Shown: positions 1 through 4,661 of the stretch, in pieces | How the letters are laid out: each line of letters starts with the position of its first letter | How positions within the stretch are numbered: position 1 is the first letter of the stretch | DNA from: Wenzhouxiangella sp. | GTDB taxonomy: Bacteria > Pseudomonadota > Gammaproteobacteria > Xanthomonadales > Wenzhouxiangellaceae | DNA: 5,295 nucleotides | NCBI GenBank assembly: GCA_021767625.1 | Contig: JAASTB010000170.1 | Coordinates: 1-5,295, forward strand | Direction of reading: 5' to 3' | The notes under the pieces: generated by a model | What the model saw: the letters and a program-made list of their open reading frames with translations, nothing else | Databases searched by the model: none | What the model was told of the DNA's origin: nothing | Translations under genes and position numbers: made by a program

Positions 1-353
1 ACCAGGTAGGTCCACAACAATCCGTTGGGGCTGACCAGCATGGCGCTGAGCAGGCACGAAAGGCTGATGATGAAGCCGAACAGGATCAGCGCCGTCTGCC
101 GGAAGCGGGGAACCCGCCCGAGCGCGAGCACGGTGGTGAGCATCGCCACGATCACGGCGTTGATCAGCGCGCCAGTGGTGTCGCCGGTGAAGAATCGGTA
201 GACCACGAAGCCGGCCACCACCAGGATGGTGGTCAGGCCGCAGTAGTTCATCACCGTCATTTCGATGCTGCGCCGCGCCATTCCGACCGGCCACTCGAGC
301 GACGGATGGCTGCGTTCCGCGGGCTGCTGCTCGGAATCGTTCGGAGACGGCAT
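1..353 (-). CDS. Multi-pass inner-membrane protein, N-terminal part (truncated by window edge)
   Basis: The minus strand is open from an ATG at 353-351 to the window edge, giving 117 complete codons and no stop. A G-rich Shine-Dalgarno-like tract (AGGGGGG) lies about 5 bases upstream of this ATG, which supports the start. The first ~35 residues are polar and presumably cytoplasmic. Three hydrophobic stretches follow at about residues 37-54, 61-78 and 87-107, separated by short basic or polar turns (a VYRFF turn after the first, then GRVPRFRQ). The segment ends in a GLLWTYL motif at the start of a possible fourth helix. This N-terminal style is common in proteins that carry a membrane sensor module ahead of a GGDEF (diguanylate cyclase) output domain, but that domain would lie outside the window, so function is only a guess. 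The gene is transcribed divergently from dusA. Confidence is high that it is a real membrane protein gene and low for any role. Confidence 0.72.
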   Translation of the reverse strand, partial: MPSPNDSEQQPAERSHPSLEWPVGMARRSIEMTVMNYCGLTTILVVAGFVVYRFFTGDTTGALINAVIVAMLTTVLALGRVPRFRQTALILFGFIISLSCLLSAMLVSPNGLLWTYL

Positions 354-477
354 GTCGACCCCCCTGCACGACCGGCTTCGGTGGGCCGATCGCGAATCAA
401 TGATGTTCTGAAATATGCCACAGGACAACGACTTGCGGCAAGCACGCTGCCGTGGTCACGAACCCGGAGCGGTTACA
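354..477. promoter_or_regulatory. Divergent intergenic region between the membrane-protein gene and dusA
   Basis: This 124-bp gap separates two divergent start codons and so should hold a promoter for each. For dusA, the best -10-like hexamer is TACAAT at 474-479, but it overlaps the proposed ATG and has no convincing -35 at the right distance. For the leftward gene, an AT-richer patch around 398-416 (minus strand) contains a CATATT hexamer with a TTGCCG about 18 bases upstream, which is weak. A GGAG Shine-Dalgarno match sits at about 466-469 for dusA. No clear dyad or terminator is visible. Promoter assignments here are tentative. Confidence 0.35.
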
Positions 478-1500
478 ATGGAAACCGAAATGAAGCGAGT
501 CCCGATCGACGTGTTCCCGACCCGACCCGAAACCCTCAGCGTGGCCCCGATGATGGACTGGACCGACCGCCACTGTCGGTACTTCCATCGCCTGCTGGCG
601 CCGCGTGCCCTGCTGTACACCGAAATGGTGACGACCGGTGCCGTCGTCCACGGTGATCGCGAGCGCCTGCTGTGTTTCGATCCCGCGGAGCACCCGGTCG
701 CGCTGCAGCTCGGCGGCAGCGATCCCGAGGAGCTCGCGCAGGCCGGGCGGATCGGTGCCGGTTTCGGCTACGACGAGATCAACCTCAACGTCGGCTGCCC
801 CTCCGATCGTGTGCAGAAGGGGCGATTCGGGGCCTGCCTGATGAAGGAGCCCGAGCTGGTGCGCGACTGCCTGGCCGCGATGCGCGAGTCGGTGGACGTC
901 CCGGTTACCGTCAAGACGCGCATCGGCGTCGACGAACTCGACGGCGAGGCCTTCCTGCGGGAGTTCGTGGACACGGTGGTCGAAAGCGGCATCGACACGG
1001 TCATCGTGCACGCGCGCAAGGCCTGGCTGTCGGGCCTGAGCCCGAAAGAAAACCGCGAGATTCCGCCGCTGTTTCACGATCGCGTTCACGCGCTCAAGGC
1101 GCGGCACCCGGAACGGACGATCGTCGTCAACGGCGGCATCACCGACATCGATGCCGCGCTCGGCCATCTCGAGCAGGTCGACGGCGTGATGCTCGGCCGC
1201 GCGGCCTACCAGAACCCCTGGATTCTCGCGGAACTGAGCCGGGAACTCGGCTGGCCGGCCGCCGAGTCACGCGAGGCGGTGGTCGAGGCGATGGTGGGCT
1301 ATGCCCGCCGACATATCGAAGCCGGTGGCCGGCTCAATCACGTCGCCCGGCACATGCTCGGCCTGTTCCACGGTCAGCCCGGCGCGCGGCACTGGCGCCG
1401 GCACCTCAGCCAGAACATGCACCTCGACGGCGCCCGGCCGGAACTGTTGCTCGAAGCGATGGAGCCGCCCGCCGAGCGCGGTCGGGCGGCGGCGGTCTGA
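478..1500 (+). CDS. dusA: tRNA-dihydrouridine(20/20a) synthase DusA
   Basis: This FMN-dependent enzyme reduces uridine to dihydrouridine in the D-loop of tRNA (positions 20/20a in DusA), using NADPH, in the cytoplasm. The protein is 340 aa from this start, normal for DusA. Motifs follow the family closely: APMMDWTDRH at 23-32 (FMN-site entry), YTEMVTTGA, NLNVGCPSDRVQ with the expected catalytic Cys at 107, KTRIG with Lys146, VHARKAWLSGLSPKENREIPPL with His178, NGGI at 218-221 and GVMLGR at 236-241 (phosphate-binding loop of the TIM barrel). The C-terminal helical domain has the DusA-type RHMLGLF and WRRHLSQN segments, which separate it from DusB and DusC. Start choice: ATG 478 has a GGAG Shine-Dalgarno about 8 bases upstream; ATG 490 (336 aa) and ATG 415 are in frame, and 490 is a serious alternative because a -10-like TACAAT overlaps 478. 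It ends three bases before the convergent lpxO stop. Family assignment is very secure. Confidence 0.96.
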   Translation: METEMKRVPIDVFPTRPETLSVAPMMDWTDRHCRYFHRLLAPRALLYTEMVTTGAVVHGDRERLLCFDPAEHPVALQLGGSDPEELAQAGRIGAGFGYDEINLNVGCPSDRVQKGRFGACLMKEPELVRDCLAAMRESVDVPVTVKTRIGVDELDGEAFLREFVDTVVESGIDTVIVHARKAWLSGLSPKENREIPPLFHDRVHALKARHPERTIVVNGGITDIDAALGHLEQVDGVMLGRAAYQNPWILAELSRELGWPAAESREAVVEAMVGYARRHIEAGGRLNHVARHMLGLFHGQPGARHWRRHLSQNMHLDGARPELLLEAMEPPAERGRAAAV

Positions 1501-1503
1501 AGC

Positions 1504-2451
1504 CTACCCGGCGCCCAGCGCCCCGATCAGCGGCCGGATCAGCAGCCACCAGGCCAGCAGCGCGAACAGCAGGTATTTGCCCGTGTAGTAGACCGTGCGG
1601 TTCCAGGCCTTGACCCGCTGGAACATTTCCCCGACGGCGGCGATCCCGGCGAAGATCCGGTTGAGGAAACCGACTTTTTCGCCCGGCACGTTGCGGGTGG
1701 CCGAGGCCTTGACCACGTGGTGAATCATGAAGTGGTTCAGCGCGCGAACCACCGGATTGCGGATCGGCCGCTCGACGTCGCAGAACAGGATCACCCGGTA
1801 CTGGTCGGTGTCGTTTTCGACGCGGTGGATGTAGGTTTCGTCGAACAGGATGTCCTCGCCGTCGCGCCAGGCATAGCGCTCGCCGTCGACGTAGATGCGG
1901 CAGTCGTCCGAGTTGGGCGTGATCAGGCCCAGGTGGTAGCGCAGGGAGCCGCCGAAGGGGTCGCGGTGCGCACCCAGCCGGCCGTGCGGTGGAAGCACGG
2001 CGAACATCGCGGCGTGCACGCTCGGAATCCGGCGGACCAGTTCCACGGTTTTCGGGCACAGTTCCTCGGCCGAGGGATAGCCGTCGTTGTACCACTTGAG
2101 GTAGAAACGGGTCCATCCGCGCTTGAAGAAGCTGTTGAAGGCCAGGTCGTTGCGCCCGTCGGCGGCCCGGATGTGGCCCTGATCGAACAGCGCGCGGGCC
2201 TCGTCTCGGATGGTCTCCCAGTTGTCGCGCAGCAGGTCCAGTTCCGGAAAGTCGCGCCGCTCCAGGTAGGGTCGGTTGGGCACGCCCGAAAACAGGTAGA
2301 TCAGCGCGTTGTAGGGCGCGATGAAGGTCGAGTGGTCGGTGAGCTGGCGCAGGAAACGATGGCGCACCTGGCCGCGGTAGTGCACGAAAGCGGCCGAGCC
2401 GACCAGAACGTAGACGACCAGAAATTTCAGAGACAACAGTTCGGTCAGCAA
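1504..2451 (-). CDS. lpxO: LpxO-type Fe(II)/2-oxoglutarate-dependent lipid A 2-hydroxylase
   Basis: LpxO adds a 2-hydroxyl to a secondary acyl chain of lipid A at the cytoplasmic face of the inner membrane, using Fe(II), O2 and 2-oxoglutarate. The sequence matches the aspartyl/asparaginyl beta-hydroxylase fold family with LpxO-specific blocks: a hydrophobic N-terminal anchor followed by VHYRGQVRHRF, then RQLTDHSTFIAPYN, FNSFFKRGW, RFYLKWYNDGYPSA, the iron-binding HRDPFGGSLRYHLGL (His and Asp of the HxD pair), FDETYIH (distal His ligand), an Arg in YRVILFCDVERP suited to 2-oxoglutarate binding, and a C-terminal hydrophobic helix after KAWNRTVYYTGKYLLFALL. Length is about 315 aa, near the usual ~300. 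No ATG or GTG is available ahead of the anchor. In-frame TTG codons begin at 2472, 2451 and 2436. I chose 2451 because GGGTGG precedes it by 6 bases and it leaves a normal leader from the predicted promoter; 2436 fits homologue length best but lacks a ribosome site. It converges on dusA with three bases between stops. Confidence 0.92.
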   Translation of the reverse strand: MLTELLSLKFLVVYVLVGSAAFVHYRGQVRHRFLRQLTDHSTFIAPYNALIYLFSGVPNRPYLERRDFPELDLLRDNWETIRDEARALFDQGHIRAADGRNDLAFNSFFKRGWTRFYLKWYNDGYPSAEELCPKTVELVRRIPSVHAAMFAVLPPHGRLGAHRDPFGGSLRYHLGLITPNSDDCRIYVDGERYAWRDGEDILFDETYIHRVENDTDQYRVILFCDVERPIRNPVVRALNHFMIHHVVKASATRNVPGEKVGFLNRIFAGIAAVGEMFQRVKAWNRTVYYTGKYLLFALLAWWLLIRPLIGALGAG

Positions 2452-2485
2452 GGGTGTCCACCCGCAATGCAACTGCCCTGAGCCA

Positions 2486-2515
2486 AGAATAATCGGTTCG
2501 GTCGGCCATTTTCAA
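2486..2515 (-). promoter_or_regulatory. Predicted sigma-70 promoter for lpxO
   Basis: Read on the minus strand, TTGAAA (plus 2515-2510) lies 18 bases upstream of TATTCT (plus 2491-2486), a 5/6 and a 4/6 match to the -35 and -10 consensus. Transcription would start near 2479. That is only about 7 bases before the TTG at 2472, so the start site favours a TTG further in (2451 or 2436). This is a consensus match only. Confidence 0.45.
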
Positions 2516-2533
2516 TCGTCTCGGCCGGGGCGC

Positions 2534-2564
2534 TTGACCCTTGCCCGTCCGGCCCGCATATTGT
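2534..2564 (+). promoter_or_regulatory. Predicted sigma-70 promoter for the guanidino hydrolase gene
   Basis: TTGACC at 2534-2539 is a 5/6 match to the -35 element. With a 17-base spacer it reaches CATATT (2557-2562), or with 19 bases TATTGT (2559-2564), each a 4/6 match to the -10. The predicted transcript start near 2569 gives a roughly 28-base leader to the GTG start at 2598. It is divergent from the lpxO promoter, the -35 elements of the two being about 20 bp apart, so one bound regulator could affect both. Confidence 0.5.
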
Positions 2565-2597
2565 GCAGCCCGCACGCCCCGCAGAGAGTTTTTCAAG

Positions 2598-3515
2598 GTG
2601 ATCGTCAAAACCCCGGCAGACTTCAGAAAGCAGATTTCGGCAGGCTGGCTTACCGCCGACGGCCCGGCAGTGCCGCGAGCGGTCTTCCTGGTCGAGCCCA
2701 CCGGATTCCGCGTGTCGGACCAGACCGCACGCGACAACGAGTACATGGACACGGGCGTGGAGGTCGATCCGCATCGCGCGCTCGACCAGCACCGGGCCCT
2801 GAGCGAGCGGATTGCCGCCTGCGGCATCCCGCTGGTGCGCTTCCCCGGCAAGCCGGAGACGCCCGACGACGTGTTTCCCAACAACGTCTTCGCGACCGCG
2901 CCCGGGCGCCTGATCATCGGCGCGATGCTGCATCCCGAGCGCCAGCGCGAGGCCGAACGCGCCGATATCCGCGCCTTCTTCACGGACCTGATGCACTACG
3001 AGACGATCGACCTGTCCGGGCAGGACCTGGTGGCCGAGCTGACCGGTGCCCTGGTGCTCGACCGCGCCCGGCGCATCGGTTTCTGCGGCATCACCCAACG
3101 CGTCGATGAGGCCGGCTGCAAGGCCATGCACGAGGCCTTCGACCTGGGCCTGACTTTCCAGTTCGACCTCGACGAGCACGAGTACCACACCAACGTGGTC
3201 ATGGCCGTGCTCGCCTCGCGCGCCCTGATCATCTGCCCGGAGGCCTTTGCCGACCCCGAGGTGCCCAAGGCCATCGGCGAGGCCTTCCCCGGCCACGTGC
3301 TCGAGATCACCTCCGAGGAGAAGGAAGCCTTCGCCGGCAACGTGATCGCGCTGAGCTTCAGCGACCTGTTCATGAGCCAGACCGCCGTCGACGCGCTGCC
3401 GCAGGAAAAGCTCCAGAAGCTCGAGGACTGGGGCTTCACCGTCCACGGCATCGAGCTCGACGAGATCGAGAAGGCGGGCGGCAGTCTGCGCTGCTGCGTC
3501 GCCGAAATTTATTGA
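2598..3515 (+). CDS. Guanidino-group hydrolase-like protein (arginine deiminase/DDAH/CtlX superfamily)
   Basis: The 305-aa product belongs to the pentein-fold superfamily of enzymes acting on arginine-like guanidino or ureido groups (arginine deiminase, dimethylarginine dimethylaminohydrolase, amidinotransferase, CtlX-type citrulline hydrolase). Visible signatures: an early VEPTGFRVSDQTARDN strand-loop (about 32-47), PDDVFPNNVFAT at 89-100 (substrate-binding acidic/Asn block), YHTNVVM at 196-202 (expected catalytic His197), FAGNVIAL around 245-252, and the C-terminal GGSLRCCVAEI at 294-304, where Cys299 occupies the usual nucleophile position. This layout is closest to the ~300-aa CtlX/'arginine deiminase-related' group rather than classical ~400-aa ArcA or AstB; the exact substrate cannot be read from sequence. 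There is no signal peptide, so it is cytoplasmic. The start is GTG 2598, with a GAGAG Shine-Dalgarno-like tract about 9 bases upstream; an in-frame TTG at 2541 lies inside the predicted promoter and is unlikely. It appears monocistronic, followed within 7 bases by the repeat palindrome. Confidence 0.85.
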   Translation: MIVKTPADFRKQISAGWLTADGPAVPRAVFLVEPTGFRVSDQTARDNEYMDTGVEVDPHRALDQHRALSERIAACGIPLVRFPGKPETPDDVFPNNVFATAPGRLIIGAMLHPERQREAERADIRAFFTDLMHYETIDLSGQDLVAELTGALVLDRARRIGFCGITQRVDEAGCKAMHEAFDLGLTFQFDLDEHEYHTNVVMAVLASRALIICPEAFADPEVPKAIGEAFPGHVLEITSEEKEAFAGNVIALSFSDLFMSQTAVDALPQEKLQKLEDWGFTVHGIELDEIEKAGGSLRCCVAEIY

Positions 3516-3522
3516 CCGACCG

Positions 3523-3545
3523 GGTTTCAGGGTTCAGGTTTCAGG
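3523..3545 (+). repeat. Outer left heptad block (GGTTTCA type, three copies)
   Basis: Three head-to-tail 7-bp units, GGTTTCA, GGGTTCA and GGTTTCA, followed by GG. Their reverse complement is the same family as the GAAACCT units at the far right end of the palindrome. Confidence 0.88.
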
Positions 3546-3557
3546 AAAAATACGAAG

Positions 3558-3587
3558 GGGTCCGGTGTTCGGGGTTCGGGGTTCTGG
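3558..3587 (+). repeat. Inner left heptad block (GGGTTCG type, four copies)
   Basis: Four in-register 7-bp units, GGGTCCG, GTGTTCG, GGGTTCG and GGGTTCT, followed by GG. They are more degenerate than the right-hand array. Their reverse complement resembles the GGAACCC units immediately across the loop. Confidence 0.85.
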
Positions 3588-3598
3588 ACACAATTGCC

Positions 3599-3661
3599 GG
3601 AACCCGGAACCCGGAACCCGGAACCTGAAACCTGAAACCTGAAACCTGAAACCTGAAACCT
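3599..3661 (+). repeat. Right heptad array, nine uninterrupted 7-bp units
   Basis: Exactly nine units without insertion or deletion: GGAACCC three times, one transitional GGAACCT, then GAAACCT five times. The unit changes stepwise along the array, and the same two variant classes occur in mirror order on the left arm. Identical adjacent copies suggest recent slippage or unequal recombination, so copy number is likely variable between strains. Confidence 0.92.
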
Positions 3662-3668
3662 TCTCCCC

Positions 3669-3714
3669 GAACTCGCGGCAAGTTCAGCATCGATTAATCC
3701 CCCCGCGCTAGAAT
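3669..3714 (+). promoter_or_regulatory. Predicted promoter and operator-like region for the PepSY/two-component operon
   Basis: TAGAAT at 3709-3714 is a 5/6 match to a -10 element and would give a transcript start near 3721 and a leader of about 21 bases. No good -35 is present at 17 bases (TTCAGC at 3683-3688 is weak and 20 bases away), which suggests an activator-dependent promoter. Upstream lies a short perfect dyad, GAACT-N7-AGTTC (3669-3685), and a loose direct repeat, GTTCAG then ATTAAT, spaced 11 bp apart (3682-3698), the kind of spacing used by OmpR/PhoP-family regulators. These are suggestive only. Confidence 0.4.
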
Positions 3715-3741
3715 CGGGTCGTCACTGACCGAAAGACCGCC

Positions 3742-3975
3742 ATGCACCGACTGTTTCGCCAACTGCTGATCGCGCTGACCCTGGTTGCCACGCTGGTGGT
3801 GTCGGCCTGGGCGATCACGCTGGAGGAAGCCGCCCGGCGGGTGGCGGAGGAATACAACGCCCGCGTGGTGTCGGCCCAGACCGTCGAGCAGAACGGACGC
3901 CGGATCCACGTCATCCGCATTGTCACGAAAGACGGCGTGGTTCGCACGGTGCGCGTGCCGGCTGGAGACGACTGA
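3742..3975 (+). CDS. Small exported PepSY-like protein, first gene of the two-component operon
   Basis: The 77-aa product has a clear Sec-type signal sequence: a basic start (MHRLFRQ), a hydrophobic core at about 8-22 and a likely signal peptidase site near SAWA (about 21-24). The mature part of about 53 residues begins ITLEEAARRVAEEYNARVVSAQ and continues as QNGRRIHVIRIVTKDGVVRTVRV, a helix followed by two strands, which matches a single PepSY-like unit. PepSY domains are usually periplasmic or extracytoplasmic and are proposed to bind or inhibit other proteins; no enzymatic residues are seen. Its last base overlaps the ATG of the response regulator (TGATG), implying translational coupling. 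The position ahead of a PhoPQ-like pair suggests that it modulates the sensor's periplasmic domain, or is part of the response, but this is inference. The ribosome site is weak (GAAAGA about 8 bases upstream). Confidence 0.85.
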   Translation: MHRLFRQLLIALTLVATLVVSAWAITLEEAARRVAEEYNARVVSAQTVEQNGRRIHVIRIVTKDGVVRTVRVPAGDD

Positions 3976-4652
3976 TGCGCATCCTGGTGGTCGAGGACGA
4001 AACCGAACTGCGCGAGCTGCTAGGCCGCGCGCTCAAGCGGCAGGGACATGCCGTGGACCTGGCCGCCGACGGCACCGACGGCCTGCACTTCGCCACCGAA
4101 TATCCCGTGGACCTGGCGATCATCGACCTGGGCCTGCCGGGCGAGAGCGGCATGGAAATCGTGCGCCGGGTGCGCGAGCGCGACCTGAAGTATCCCGTCC
4201 TGATACTCACCGCGCGCTCGGACTGGCAGGACAAGGTCGAGGCACTCGAGATCGGCGCCGACGACTATGTCACCAAGCCGTTCCGCATCGAGGAATTGAT
4301 GGCGCGCGTCAACGCCCTGCTGCGGCGCTCGGCCGGCCATGCCGCGCCCGAGGTCCGCGTCGGTCCGCTGCAGGTCAATCTGTCCAGCCAGGACGTGCGC
4401 CTCGACGGCGAGACGATGGAACTGACGACCTTCGAGTACAAGGTGCTCGAGTACTTCATGCTGCACCCCGGCCAGGTCGTCTCCAAGATGGAGCTCAACG
4501 AGCACCTCTACGACGAGGATGCCGACCCCGACAGCAACGTCATCGAGGTGATCATCGGCCGGCTGCGCAAGAAGCTCGATCCAGAGGGCGACTGGCAGCC
4601 CATCGAGACCCTGCGCGGGCGAGGCTACCGCTTTCGCCGGGACGAAGACTGA
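3975..4652 (+). CDS. phoP: PhoP-like response regulator, OmpR/PhoB family
   Basis: This 225-aa cytoplasmic transcription factor receives a phosphoryl group from the downstream kinase. The receiver domain (about 1-115) shows the acidic pair Glu7-Asp8 in VVEDE, the phosphoacceptor Asp51 in IIDLGLPG, Thr79 in LILTAR, and Lys101 in the VTKPF motif. The C-terminal winged-helix domain (about 127-222) has the family's LTTFEYKVLEYFMLHPGQVVSK block, the recognition-helix region SNVIEVIIGRLRKKL and the terminal LRGRGYRF hairpin. Length and domain order are standard, and all key residues are present. It overlaps the PepSY-like gene by one base and is followed after 9 bases by the sensor kinase in the same reading frame. 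The PhoP symbol rests on overall resemblance and on the PhoQ-like partner; a generic OmpR-family name would be the cautious alternative. Autoregulation from the promoter before 3742 is plausible. Confidence 0.93.
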   Translation: MRILVVEDETELRELLGRALKRQGHAVDLAADGTDGLHFATEYPVDLAIIDLGLPGESGMEIVRRVRERDLKYPVLILTARSDWQDKVEALEIGADDYVTKPFRIEELMARVNALLRRSAGHAAPEVRVGPLQVNLSSQDVRLDGETMELTTFEYKVLEYFMLHPGQVVSKMELNEHLYDEDADPDSNVIEVIIGRLRKKLDPEGDWQPIETLRGRGYRFRRDED

Positions 4653-4661
4653 CCACCGGCC

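Larger units (their letters stand above)
3522..3661. repeat. 140-bp imperfect palindrome built of 7-bp tandem repeats
   Basis: Three heptad arrays form two arms around a short central loop (about 3588-3596). The outer left block (3523-3545) and the distal right block pair at about 22 of 23 positions; the inner left block (3558-3587) pairs with the proximal right block (3597-3626) at most positions, with about one mismatch per heptad and a few possible G-U pairs. A 12-base stretch on the left (3546-3557) breaks the repeats and faces a similar length on the right, so the symmetry is kept. It begins 7 bases after the hydrolase stop codon. A transcript could form a very long hairpin acting as a 3' end stabiliser or terminator, although no U-tract follows. 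Function is unproven; the structure is directly visible. Confidence 0.9.

Noticed and set aside
1464..1490. GC-rich hairpin (8-bp stem from GCCGCCCG and CGGGCGGC, 11-base loop) near the 3' end of dusA
   Set aside because: It lies inside the coding sequence, has no following U-tract on either strand, and similar stems arise by chance in GC-rich codons; I do not call it a terminator.
1406..2983. A long 525-aa open frame on the minus strand across lpxO and beyond
   Set aside because: It is an Arg/Pro/Ala-rich shadow of lpxO in another frame with no recognisable domain and crosses the divergent promoter region; GC-rich DNA often has such long false frames.
2445..3446. A 333-aa open frame antisense to the guanidino hydrolase gene
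   Set aside because: The opposite strand encodes a protein with clear catalytic motifs; the antisense product has low-complexity His/Gly/Val/Asp-rich content typical of reverse-frame translation.
3522..3661. CRISPR array or insertion-sequence terminal repeats as an explanation for the repeats
   Set aside because: The unit is only 7 bp with no spacers, no cas genes or transposase are nearby, and no target-site duplication is visible at the borders.
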